64,000 bases of DNA from Heterohyrax brucei. Lineage: Eukaryota > Chordata > Mammalia > Hyracoidea > Procaviidae. Numbering within the stretch: position 1 is the stretch's first letter; every line of letters begins with the position of its first letter. The notes below the pieces were generated by a model. That model was not told where the DNA came from and made no database searches. It saw only the letters and a list, made by a program, of their open reading frames with translations. The stretch spans positions 3,767,501-3,831,500 of the forward strand of contig CM053154.1 in the NCBI GenBank assembly GCA_028571685.1, written 5' to 3'. Below are positions 32,690-42,924 of this stretch, piece after piece. A program made the translations under genes and the position numbers.

Positions 32690-33640
32690 ATCTGTCTATG
32701 GATCAAGAGGGAGTTTTTTGAACAGAACAAGGGGACACTGGTTTAAAGTGAGGAAAGGTGTGTCAGGGTTGTATTCCCTCAGCGTGCCTTTTCAGTCTGT
32801 CTGCCAAACAAGTAATCCAAGAAGCTGGATTCTACGAAGAAGAACGCGGCATCAGGATCGGAGGATGACTCGTTAACAACGTGTGTTACGCAGATAACAC
32901 CACCTTGCTGGAAGTGAAGGGGATTTCAAACACTTAGTGATGAAGATTAAGGACAACAGTCTTCAGTATGGATTGCACCTCAACATCAAAAAACCCCAAA
33001 TCTTCACCACTGGACCAGTGAGCAACATCGTGATAAATGAAGGAAAGGTGGAAGTTGCCCAGGATTTCATTTTACCTGGATCCCAAATCAGTGCTCATGG
33101 AAGCAGCAGTCAGAGCTTCGAAAGATGCGTTACACTGGGCAAATCTGCGGCAGAAGACTTCTTTACAGTGTTGAGAAGTCAAGATGTCACCTTGAGGACT
33201 GCGGCGTGCCCGAACCGCGTCACCGTGCTCTCAGTGGGATCCCGTGTATGGGAATGCTGGACAGTGAGTGAGGAAGGCTGAAGACATGATGCTTTCGAAT
33301 CATGGTGTCGGTGAAGAATGCTGAATGTGCCATAGAAGGAATGACCAGATCTTCCTTCTTCCTTGCAAGAAGCGCAACAAGAACACTTCTTGAAATCAAG
33401 GGGGTTGAGACTCTGTCTCCTCGACTTTGGACGTGTTATCAGGAGGAACCTATCCCTGAGGAAAGATGTCGTGTTTGGTCAGGTGGAGGGTCAGTGAGAT
33501 GACAGATTGACACCGTGGCCGCAGCAGGGGCTCTGGCATAGCAGCAGCTGTGAGGGCGGGCAGGGTTGGTCCTTTTGGGCACAGGGTTGCTGTGAGTCAG
33601 AACTGCCTTGAAGGCCCCTCACAGCAGCGTGCAGACGACA
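32690..33640 (+). mobile_element. RTE-type LINE, 5'-truncated
   Basis: It starts in the palm (GGATCAAGAGGGAGTTTTTT) and runs to the 3' end (GGTTGCTGTGAGTCAGAACT) near 33640. The catalytic box is Tyr-Ala-Asp-Asn at 32887-32898, the second Asp lost by a one-base change. A 114-codon frame at 32937-33281 preserves the post-palm region better than in the other copies, making this one of the less decayed RTE fragments here. Strand and order agree with the copies at 1691 and 26300. Confidence 0.85.
32937..33281 (+). pseudogene. RTE thumb/connection-domain remnant
   Basis: The open frame holds LQYGLHLNIKKPQIFTTGPV and KVEVAQDFILPGSQI, then the Ser-rich GSSSQSFERC stretch and DFFTVLRSQDVTLRTAACPN. 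These follow the palm in RTE proteins. The frame ends at a TGA within the C-terminal SWT(V)-type region. As part of a truncated copy it is not expected to be expressed. Confidence 0.85.
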
Positions 33641-33780
33641 GTACGGATGCAGGAACAGCAGCCTTGTTTCAGTGCAGACCCTCTGCGTACCGACTGGGGA
33701 GCCCAGGGGCCGAGAACGAGGGGAGGTTACTCTTTGATCCCCCAGTGCTGTTACAGCCTCCTCTCCCCACTGGACCAGCC

Positions 33781-33960
33781 GCTGTTGTGTCTGCTCCAAC
33801 TCATGGTGGCCTTCTGCTTGTCAGATTGTGCTCCATGAGGGTGTCAGAGGCTGTCTTAGATGTGCTTTGCCAGGACTTTCTTCCGAAGCACCCCTCCATG
33901 GGTGAGATTGAGCACGTGAGCCGTTTGTATCACCCAGGGGATCCCAGCACCTAACAGCTG
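33781..33960 (-). mobile_element. AfroSINE, diverged subgroup
   Basis: The complement order is CCAACTCATGGTGGCCTTCT, then GATTGTGCTCCATGAGGGTG, TTGCCAGGACTTTCTTCCGA and GTTTGTATCACCCAGGGGAT. The subgroup with the TTGTGCTCCATxxGGTT block recurs at 35636, 38105 and 55393, always on the minus strand. Confidence 0.75.
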
Positions 33961-33962
33961 CT

Positions 33963-34085
33963 GGCTCTCGTGACACAGTGGGTTAAGTCCTGAGCCGTCA
34001 CCCAAACGTTGACAGTTCCAGCATCCCGGCCTCTCAGAGGAGAAGGACGTGGCAGTTTGTGTTTGTAAGGATTACAGCCTTGGAG
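33963..34085 (+). mobile_element. AfroSINE, 3' part missing
   Basis: GTGACACAGTGGGTTAAGTC, GTTGACAGTTCCAGCATCCC and TTTGTAAGGATTACAGCCTT give the first two thirds of the element; the last 60-70 bp including the CGACTC signature is absent and LTR sequence follows. Probably deleted when the LTR was truncated on its 5' side. Confidence 0.7.
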
Positions 34086-34094
34086 GCCTTTACT

Positions 34095-34475
34095 AAAAGT
34101 ATCTGATGTGAGGTTTGACATGAGCCGCTGATGAAGGGGACGCCCTGGAGACGCTGCTCTGGCCCTGGGTCCTGTATCCAGCTCACTGTCCCCTGACCTC
34201 TGATTCCTGGGACGTGAGCCAGCGGCCTGTCGTCTGCCCTGACTGGCCAGCTTCTGCAGGCGCTGGTCATCTGAGCTGCTGGTCTGTGTCCCTCAGCCCC
34301 CGTCACCACCGCAATCAGAAGAAGCCCTCAGCTCGACACCTGACCCAGGGGCACAGCAGCCTCCACAATGGCAGGAGCAGTTCCTTGAGATCAGCCTCTT
34401 TCTGCACCTCTGTGTCTATGTCCCCCGGGCTGGTGTCCCTTCTCTAGAGAACCAGCCTGGGGCACAGTCCGTGGC
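34095..34475 (+). mobile_element. ERVL-type (MLT2-like) LTR, 5'-truncated
   Basis: CTGATTCCTGGGACGTGAGC, CAGCGGCCTGTCGTCTGCCC and TTCTCTAGAGAACCAGCCTG follow the 3' two thirds of the LTR at 7241-7697, ending in the same AGAGAACC motif. The first 100-150 bp is missing where the SINE at 33963 stops. No internal sequence. Confidence 0.5.
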
Positions 34476-34479
34476 ACTT

Positions 34480-34548
34480 ACTGATGTGTCACCAGTAGCT
34501 ACAGAGAGCTCAATGCCAGCCTGATGTCTAGTAAATAAATGAATTAAC
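34480..34548 (+). mobile_element. Possible L2 LINE 3' end
   Basis: CCGTGGCACTTACTGATGTG and later TAGTAAATAAATGAATTAA resemble the L2 3' end (GTGCCTGGCAC...AATAAATGxxTGAATGAAT). Weak, with an interruption in the middle. Confidence 0.3.
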
Positions 34549-34859
34549 CCATCTGTGAAGAACATCACGTCTTCCTTGAGGGCAAGCCATTAGAAAGCAC
34601 TGGGAGAAGTCTGAAATGAACAATCAGCAGCATTCAGAGGAAACACTCCCGCCCAGCACGTGAACGGCAGCCAACAAAGGCAGCAGCCCTGAATCACCCA
34701 CCTGTGCCCATGCCTGAGCCGGGGGCCGGGCAGAGACGAGGGGCAGCAGCGGCACTGTTTGCTGGCTGGGCGTGTTGTCAGTAAGTCACCCTGACCCAGC
34801 CTGGCTGACCAGGTGGCCCTTGGTTTACCCAGCATGCTCAGCTTCAGCAGTGACTCCCC

Positions 34860-35334
34860 CAGAAGCATGTGTGGTGGTTGGGCTGGGCTGTGATTCCTGG
34901 TGTTCGGTGATGTTCCCCCGCCTTATAACTCCTGCCTCTGCAATGTTAGTGGGGGGGTTGGGCAGCAGTTGGGTTGGTGGGGCGGGACTCAGTCTGTCAG
35001 CCGGTTTTTTGTGCTTTCAGACAGTTCCTTGATATACAAAGGAAAGAAGCTAGCAGAGATTTGGGGACCTCGTACTATCAAGGAAGAAAGCAATGCTGGG
35101 AGCTGAGCATATCCTTTGGAGAGGACTAGAGTCCCTCTGCCTCACAGTCTGGAGTCCAGGGGAAGATGAGTGATGAGGACCCTCCTCCAGAGCCAGAAGA
35201 AAAAGCCTTCCCCTGTTGCTGACACCCTGAGTTTGGACTTGGCAGCTTACTGGACTGTGACAAAAACATTTCTGTTTTGCAAGCTGACCACATGTAGTAC
35301 TTCTGTTAAAGCAGCAACAGACGACCGAGACGGG
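34860..35334 (+). mobile_element. LTR of ERVL/MaLR-like type
   Basis: TTGGGCTGGGCTGTGATTCC, then GATTTGGGGACCTCGTACTA, CCAGAAGAAAAAGCCTTCCC and GCAACAGACGACCGAGACGG are in the order of the family represented at 17990-18385. The terminal CGACCGAGAC corresponds to the LTR end. It contains a G-run (GTGGGGGGGTTGGG) that can form a small G-rich structure. No internal retroviral genes. Confidence 0.6.
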
Positions 35335-35427
35335 GCAGAAGGGGCAGAGGCCGGTGCGACAGGAAAGCAGCCGTTAGGAGTGTCCTGGTGAGGTGGTCTG
35401 ATAGACATCTAGGTAGTGTCCGTGGGC

Positions 35428-35626
35428 CGGAGCCCCCATGGCTCAGTGGCTGAGGGGCTTCACTGCCAACCAGAAGGTCAGCCGTTCAAACCCTCCAGCT
35501 GTGTCACAGAAAAAGGTGTGGCTTCGGCTTCCGTAGAGACGGCAGCCTCGGGAGCCCCACAGTGTAGCTCTACTCCATGCTGTTCGCTTGCTGGGAGTTG
35601 GGTGGATGTGACAGCGGCTGCGTGAA
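35428..35626 (+). mobile_element. AfroSINE
   Basis: The head GGAGCCCCCATGGCTCAGTG, CCAACCAGAAGGTCAGCCGT, GAAAAAGGTGTGGCTTCGGC and GGAGTTGGGTGGATGTGACA in order. Full length of the longer subgroup; the 3' CGACTC signature has decayed. Confidence 0.85.
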
Positions 35627-35635
35627 CTGGATGGA

Positions 35636-35816
35636 CCCCCAGGTGCCAGGAGTCACCTCTGATGGGTGGTGACCCATGTGTGTCAGAGCAGAACCGGGCT
35701 TCATAGGGTTCTCGGTGGCGGAGTTTTGGAACGCAGCATTCCAGGCCCGTCTCCTGAGGCACCTCTGTCAGCCCTTTGGTCAGCGGCCAAGTACGCTAAC
35801 CATTGTCAGAACCCAG
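35636..35816 (-). mobile_element. AfroSINE, diverged subgroup
   Basis: GACCCATGTGTGTCAGAGCA, CTTCATAGGGTTCTCGGTGG, CATTCCAGGCCCGTCTCCTG and GGTCAGCGGCCAAGTACGCT give the reverse complement of the same subgroup as at 33781. It lies back to back with the plus-strand SINE ending at 35626, so the two form an inverted pair about 10 bp apart. Confidence 0.8.
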
Positions 35817-38104
35817 GGAGGAGCGTGAGTAGGGCTTCGTGATTTAGTATCCAAACCAGACACATCTGAGAGTGAAAGAAGGCTTAACTCGTGATCATGT
35901 TGGAAGAACAGGTGAAAACCAAACTGTCCCCTGGATGCATCACAAGACTTGCTAAGAAGTAAAGAAGCAGGGGCTGGTTTCTGCAGGAGGAGAAGCTAGA
36001 AGGGAGAACTGAGGCCAGAAAGGAAATGGGGGCTGGGGTGCTGATGGGGCCCAGGGAAGAAGTCCATGGAAAAGGACCCCGTCCCCTTTTCCCAAGCAAC
36101 CCTTGTGGGCAACCCCGATGTTAATTGCAAAGGTCAGTGTCAGGAAATGGAAGAGCCGTTCCCTGTGGACCCAGCTGCGTCTCGTCCCAAACTAACAAAC
36201 CCTTCCCTGTGAGGGACACAGGAGCACAGGGCTCGGGCTTCTGCAGTTCCGGCCAAGGGTTCCAAATCACTGTGCAGGGATTCTGAAATCGAACACCCCA
36301 GGCCCCCCAAACAGATGGACTGAGCCCCACGGCAGAAGCTGGAAGCCCCACTCGGCCCCAGGCCTCCTCTGTGCAGTGGGCTTGGTGCAGAGACCCGCGC
36401 CTCCTCCTCCTCCCACCCCAGACATTCTTGGCTCTTAGTGTGAGAAATGGTCTTTGAAAGCAAACCATTTCTGCTTAAGGTGAGTGTTGGAAGAAGCTGG
36501 GCAGTACACAGAGTGGCCACAGACGCAGAGAAGGAGCGCCAGGCCCTTGTGCCCAAGGCGCCCGCTGACAGTGCAGCCGCGCCAAGCGCTTGACCACAAG
36601 GCAGCAGAGCAGCCAGGCACCAGGTCCTGTGTCGACGCAGTGAAGACCAGCGGGCTGAGGAAGGTCTTGGTCAAGAGGCTTTGGGAGCTACTTGCTGCTG
36701 CGGTGACAGGCAGGGGACGTGGGGAAGCACAGGGCACCAGAGGGTCCTGAGCAGGGGGACAGAGCCGAGCTCTGAGGAAGGTGGTGGGTAAGTCATAAGG
36801 GACCTGAACTCAGTGCCCGCCTTGGTCTCCGCTGTGAAAGAAGCATCTGATGACAACACATCGGGGTGAGGGTTGCATGGGGGACAGAGCGTGTCTGCGG
36901 GATGTGTCATGGCCCTTCTTGGAAGATCAGTGGTCAGTCCTGAGAGGGCTGAGTGGGGTCACTGGCAGACTTCTGTGATGGGCCCAGGACAGGAAACAGT
37001 CACCCAGATTCAGGAGACGGGCCTGGGACACCGACCCTAGGAGGGCTGGCACTAGGCCCTGGGGACTGCCCTGTCAGTCTCCGTGGACAGCCTCAGTAGT
37101 GCCCCTTTGACAGAAGGCTGTCCTTAAAATGACAGTTCTTCTTTTAAAGTTGAAGACTCTGTTGCATATTAAAAGACGTCCTAGGATAGCGTTGGCTTGG
37201 CCAAGTGCACTTCATGGGCAGTCTAAGGAAAGGCACGGAATGCCTGGCATAGCCTATTAGATACAGCTGCTTGCCAGGCAGCTCGGGAATGACAGTCAGT
37301 GTCTTCGCTGGGGTCGCTTCACTCAGCGTCTCCTGTCCTGCTTGGCGAAGGGCCACGCTGCCAAGTCTGGGCCGAGAAGTGAAGTTGGCATCTCTGCCTC
37401 TGTCTGGAATGATCGGGTGCTGTGTTACTGGGTCCCGGAATGGGCTTCCTTGGCTGACTCCTGTACCCGAGGGTTCTGGGGTTCTGCCTGCTTCTCTTGC
37501 TGGAGTGGACTCTGTCCTGCCGCCTCGGCAACCTCCTTGTCAGAGGCTTGCTGTTGGCCTGGTGAAGGTGTCGTGTCTGTGCAGGCAGTTGGGCATCTTG
37601 CCGGTGGTCACCACTCCTGTGGCCTCCCTGTGATCAGTCCATGTGGCAGCTGCATTCCTTTGCCCGGTAGTCAGACTGTCACCTCGGAGGGAACACGTCA
37701 CGCCCCGCTGAGCTGCCTGCCCTCTCCCGCCGGTGGCATCCGCACATCTCAGTCACTGAGAGTGGAATCCCCCGTCAGTCTCACCTCTCTCCCTTCCAGC
37801 CACCCCTGTACCGTCGGGCACAGCCCTGTCCTTGTCCCGCTGGTGGGAACGTCACATCTTTTTCCTCCCTTCCCTCCTGTGACTACCGTTGCTGTGGTGT
37901 AGACCTTAGTCACTGTGGTAGAAGTTGTTAGAAGGTTGTCCCAGTTTCTTTCCTTCTTAACTCATCTCACCTGTAGTTGTCAGACTGAGCGCTTAAAAGG
38001 GTTATTGTTCGACTCCTGCCCCCTGCCAGATCCAAGATGCGAGCCTGTACTTCCTGCTTCTTCACCGCCCGGCCCGGCTGGCCAGGGAACCAGTCGCCGT
38101 CGCG
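35817..38104. other. GC-rich single-copy-looking DNA
   Basis: About 2.3 kb with no strong repeat signature. GC content and CpG density are above the window average at 36500-36620 and 37350-37900. Long frames on both strands (for example 186 codons at 37342-37902) arise from the lack of T/A-rich stops and show no domain I know. An untranslated or intronic stretch is the simplest reading. Confidence 0.4.
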
Positions 38105-38278
38105 GGCCTCCAGCCCGTGACCCCCATGTCAGAGTGCGGTGGGGCTCCACAGGGCGTTCAGTAGTGGAGGTTTGGGAAGCAGACTGCCAGGCCTTGCTTT
38201 GGTGGCACCTCGGGACGGACTCAGACCTCCAGCCTTTCAGCTGGTGGCTGAGCATGCGAAGCGCTGCGTCACCAGGTC
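38105..38278 (-). mobile_element. AfroSINE, diverged subgroup
   Basis: GACCCCCATGTCAGAGTGCG, GGGGCTCCACAGGGCGTTCA, CAGACTGCCAGGCCTTGCTT, CAGACCTCCAGCCTTTCAGC form the complement of the subgroup seen at 33781, 35636 and 55393. CpG-rich, as young or GC-embedded copies often are. Confidence 0.75.
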
Positions 38279-38317
38279 CAGTCTGCACTCCGCTTTGATT
38301 CTTGACCCCTTCTACTC

Positions 38318-38490
38318 AGAGCCCCCGTGTGGCGCAGGTAACACACTGGTGACTAGCCAGAGGGTTGTGGGTCATGTCCACCCACAGGGGCCTTGGAGGG
38401 ACGGCCAGATGACCCTTGCTCTGAAGCAGAGTTATGTGAAACACACCAGGTCACCAAGAATCGGTGCTGACTTGTGGCGAGTGGTGCCCA
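38318..38490 (+). mobile_element. AfroSINE, diverged
   Basis: The head AGAGCCCCCGTGTGGCGCAG, CTAGCCAGAGGGTTGTGGGT, CCTTGGAGGGACGGCCAGAT and the end ATCGGTGCTGACTTGTGGCG. It is separated by 40 bp from an opposite-strand relative, another inverted SINE pair. Confidence 0.7.
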
Positions 38491-38701
38491 GGGGCGCTCC
38501 TTTGTGGTTCCCCACTGTGATGAGTGGTGGCCTAGCCCTTCTCTCCCTGAGAAGAGATGCCCACTCGTGCAGACTTCTGCTGTCCCCAGTCAGCTGGAAC
38601 TGCCCTTGGAGGCTGGCAGAGGACATCTTCAGCTGGCCCAGGCCACCGGCTTCTCCATCTCTCGAATGCCCGTGGCCCTTCCTCTGTCACTCGTCGTCGT
38701 C

Positions 38702-38773
38702 CCTGCTCGCAGCCGTGCTGTCATTCCTGCTCGCAGCCGTGTTGCTGTCCCTGCTCGCAGCCGTGCTTTATGG
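38702..38773. repeat. 24-bp minisatellite, three copies
   Basis: The core CCTGCTCGCAGCCGTG starts at 38702, 38726 and 38750, giving a 24-bp period with differences only in the spacer part. In one frame it encodes an eight-residue PARSRAVx unit, but that frame runs through SINE-derived sequence and is not a gene. Confidence 0.8.
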
Positions 38774-38799
38774 GTTTTCATTTTATGAACTCTTGGTTT

Positions 38800-40020
38800 T
38801 CCCTCTGAGTTAAGTGTTTCAAAGACATAGATTATGTCCCAACTTCTCAACCACAGTGCCTGTTAATTCTAGGGTAAGCATGTGGGGCTTTTTGGAGTCT
38901 ATTAATTAAACTTGGCATGACTTGAAGTCTCATTGTCATTCCCATGGAAATGGAGATTTATTTATGATAGAGGGATGTGCAGAATGTCACAGGGTCCTAG
39001 CCCTTACCTCTGTGGCCAACAAGGCTTGGTGCCATAGAATGAACTCTAAGACATTTTTATGAAAATCTTTGGAAAACAGAATTGTTTTATAAAAGTCTTG
39101 AATCCCAGCATACATGTTAATTTATCTGTAGACACACATAGGTTCCCCCCCACCTCCCCAATATTCTAGAAAGTGCACATGGTCTGAATGGAGTCAATGC
39201 ACGTGTTTCATCAACTGAAGACACCATAAAAGATGAGATTATTGTTAGTCATAAAATGTTCCAGCCTTAAGCAATAAGCTCACGGGGAAGAACAGGATAA
39301 ATAATTATATAATGCCATTCAAAGAGCAAGAGCTCATCTTTGCTGGCCCGAGGAGTGCAGAATACACTGTGCTCTCTCTTTTCCAATTCTCCTCCCTTCT
39401 GGCAAAAATAAGTCTTGCCAAAAGCCCTGATTTGTCGTCAGGACCTGCTGCAGGCCAGTGGGAAGCTGGATGCGTCTCCCTTGCCTCCTGGCAGCCCTCT
39501 GTGCAGAGCCGGGATTCGGGAGGGTAGCCGAGTATGCATTAGAGCGAGGGAGTGAATTGTTGGGGATCGTTCCATGTTTTGTTCGGTGCTGAAAAAGTTG
39601 GAGTTAGTTGTTTGCTTAATACTCTAAATTGATGAGGCTTTTCATTATCTCACCACTAATGTGCTCCAGGAAATGGAGTCATTAGAGAACAGAAGTCATT
39701 GAAATGTAAACATGTGAATAACTTACACTTTCAACTGGTGTTAAATAAAAGGTTTTAATCTAGACAGGGATCTGACAATAAATATTCATTTCTAATTTCT
39801 GGTGAGTAAACTTGATCGCTTTTTAAAAGGCTTTTAATTTTTTTTCCTCCTTGGAAGATAATGGCAAAGTGTGACGTGGACACATTTGGGAATAGAATTT
39901 CCCTCTGGTCAACAGAACCATGAAGAGTTATTATGAAAATCAAAATTTGAAATAATTGTGAACATTGTAATTAGTAGCGATTTTAGGATTCTTGTGTACT
40001 ATTACCCGGAGAGGCTTACC
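38800..40020. other. AT-rich single-copy-looking block
   Basis: No transposon or exon recognised across 1.2 kb, which is unusual in this repeat-dense window. 39540-40010 is complex AT-rich sequence with several ATTA/TAAT homeodomain-type words. A candidate conserved non-coding element, by inference only. Confidence 0.4.
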
Positions 40021-41435
40021 TTCCTGTTGGAGTTTTCCTCAGGGATGGGAAAGGGAAGCTGAGGAAAGCAGTTGCCTGTCAGCTTGGCCCCTGGACGCCC
40101 GCCAGGCCGGATAGAGGCCCGCCTGAGGCAGCAGCCGGCTTCTGTTCTGTTAGCCAGTGGCTGTGCCAGCCTTGACTTAGAGCAAAGGAGTCGGGCTTAC
40201 CAAACAGAAATGTGCCGAGTCATCGGCACTTCAGGGTGCCTCTTGTGCCTCTGACATCTCCGAGGGTCTGCCACCAGCGCCCAGGGGAGGTCCTTCAGCA
40301 CGGTGCACACCCCCGGTCGGGCCTTCCTGTCTGCCCCGCTGTGAGCATTGCAGGGACAGGCCTCGGCCTGTCCTTCAAGCGGCTTTACAACGAATCGGTC
40401 ACAAACATTGGCTCACTTCAGGCATGCGGTTCAGTGATCTGTTCTCATGTTCAGGGTTGTGCAGCCATCAGCAAACCGAATGTTACTGGAGACACTCGGG
40501 AGGGCGCGAGACAACGTGTCGTCAGACCAGTACAGACAGAAGTGTGTGAGTCACTGACAAACACTGATGGGCAATGGGAACGTCAGTGCTCGGGTTCTAG
40601 AAACTTCCTGTCACCTCTAGAATAGTCTCCATGTCCTTTGGCACTCATGCCCATTTTTGTTTACTCCTCAGTCCGTGGGCTGCCATTGTGCCATGGTGGT
40701 GGCTGGCACTCTGTAATCATCAAAGGATTGAACTTCCGTTCCAGATTCTAGAAGCGCCTGGAATGTCAGCGCTGGAGGGAATGATGGCAGTCACCCTACT
40801 TGAGCTTTTCAGTTTGTAGTTGAGGAGGACAGCTGTGCACCATGTGGTTAAAGTGGGTCTGGATGTCAGGGTTGGTGACCGTGGTGGTTTCTGAACATAA
40901 AAGGGGCACTGGATCCAGAAGAGCTATTGTGAGCTGCTCCTGGATTGAAGCTGATCCCTGAAAGCCAAGCCTAGCCCAAAGGGGGCTGATGGACGTCTGT
41001 TACTTAGGTATCCATGTGATTCGAAGCCTGCCCTGGTTCCTTACCACAGAGGCAGCGGTGGCTATTCTTGGCAGACTTTGTCCCCGTGCTGGCTTCATGT
41101 CTAGTGCTGGGGACATGGGTGCCCTGATGTCTTCTCTGCCCTCACCCTTGGCTGCTCCCTACATTTGCTTCCCCTCACTCTTGGGCCTGGGAACTAGCTC
41201 CTCTTAGGCCACCACACTTCAAGATGACAAGCAGAGGGTGCCTGATGCCCATGCCCTGGAGAGCTGTTGGGACAGGCAGCTTGTCTGTGGCCAGTAGAAC
41301 AGAGATAGCTCCCTACATCACCTTCGGGTCTCTTCTGTTGAAACAGCCGAAGAGATGGTGGCTCCTGGGTCCAAAGGATGGTTTCAGATTTGATTCCCAA
41401 CAGTTTATAATCTAAGCCAGGCAGAGTGGCTTTTC
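40021..41435. other. Single-copy-looking DNA, GC-rich at first
   Basis: 40070-40140 is CpG-rich. No recognised repeat except a possible short LINE scrap near 40405-40460. Open frames do not resemble proteins. Confidence 0.35.
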
Positions 41436-42888
41436 CAAAGCATGTCTTGTTTTTTTAAATTGTGCTTTAGGTGAAAGTGTATAGCTAAAGTTGATTTCTT
41501 ATACAAAAATTTGTGTGTGTGTCACGTGACAGTAGTTGAAACCCCTGCGATGTGGCAGCACTGAGCTCCCCCTTTCCACTCTGGTTTCCCACACCTGTCC
41601 AGCCAGCTCCTGCTGCTGTCTGCCTTCTCCTCCGGCTTCCAGACAGGAGCTGCCCATTTAGTCTCTTGCTTCTACTTGAACTAGGAAGTACTGTCTTCAG
41701 AGTATTATTTTATGTCTTGTAGCCCATCCTCAACTTTATCCAAGGACTTGGCTTCAAGAACGGTTTTAGTTCTGGGTTAATAAGGAATTCAGTGGCCATC
41801 TCTTCTGGAGTTCCTCTCGTCTCAGTCAGATCATTAAGTGTTTGTTTGTTTGTTTTTAAAACCATAACTTGAGTTCTTCACCATACTTTTCTCCTTCTCT
41901 GTCAGAGACTCTGTTGTGTTCTCGGTCAGCAGAGTCACTGGTGGTGACTGGATACCATCTAGTTCTTCTGTTCTTGTGGTATCTTTGGTTTATGTGGTCC
42001 TTTTGTCTCTTGGGCTAGTATTTTTCTTGTGTCTGGGATGGTCTTCATTTTCCTTTGTCCCAGGTCAGTTGCCACCAAATGATACATCTTAGATAGCTAC
42101 TAAAAAGCTTTTAAGAACCAAGACACCACTCACCAAAGTGGGATGCAGAACATTTCCTTAATAAACTTAATTATGCCAGCTGACCTAGATGTCCCCTGAA
42201 ACTGTGGTCCCCAGACCCCCGCCCCTGCCACTCTGCTTTTGAAGTGTGGCTGTATTCAGGAAACGCCTTAGCTTTTGGTTGGGTCCCGTTGTGCGGACTC
42301 CTCCTGTCTCGCGTGTTGTTCTTCCCTTCGCCTAGAATAAGAATTCTTCACTATGGAGTGAATCCCCTTTCCCCTCCCTCCCCACCCGTATAAGCATCAA
42401 AGGTTATTTTCTCTGTATTTAAAGCTTGTCTGTTTTTGACTGTGCTGGTGATATAATAGGTTCTAAAATTAGGTAGTGTGAGGCCTCCTAATATTTTATC
42501 TTCTTGGGGCTGTTGTAAATTATATTGACTTGATGACTTCTTCCCTGAAATTCTCTTTGTTGGTTTAGTGGAAACCAGCTGATTTTTGTACGTTTATCTT
42601 GTATTCTGATACTGTGCTAAACTTTTCTTTTAGTTCCAGTAGTTTCCTTGTGGATTCTTTGCAGTTTTCTTTGCAAAGATCATACCGTTTGCAAGTAGAG
42701 ATACTTTTACTTCTTCCTTACCAGTTTGAATGCCCTTTATTTCTTTTTCTTGCCTTATTCCTCTGGCTGAGACCTTCAGCACAATGCTAAGAGTCATGAT
42801 AAAGGGCATCCTTGTCTGGTTTCTAGTCTGAAAAGGAATGCTTTCAGATTCTCTGCATTGAGGGAGATTTTGATTTTGTATGCTATGG

Positions 42889-42924
42889 CCAAGTGCCGTC
42901 GAGTCGGATCCGACTCATGGCGAC
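42889..42924 (-). mobile_element. SINE/RTE 3'-end snippet inside L1-B ORF2
   Basis: CCAAGTGCCGTCGAGTCGGA continued by TCCGACTCATGGCGAC is the reverse complement of an AfroSINE/RTE terminal segment only. It includes GAGTCGGATCCGACTC (42901-42916), a perfect 16-base palindrome. L1 sequence flanks it on both sides. Flank similarity is too weak to define a target duplication. Confidence 0.75.

Noticed and set aside
36121-36750. Overlapping 88-138 codon frames on both strands in GC-rich DNA
   Set aside because: All frames are open because stop codons are rare in GC-rich sequence; no frame shows a domain or splice signals.
38680-38780. CRISPR-like short tandem repeat
   Set aside because: Contiguous 24-bp units without unique spacers in a mammalian context; a minisatellite.
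38139-38813. Longest open frame in the window (224 codons, plus strand)
   Set aside because: It runs through a minus-strand SINE, a plus-strand SINE and a 24-bp minisatellite; composition and content are repeat-derived.
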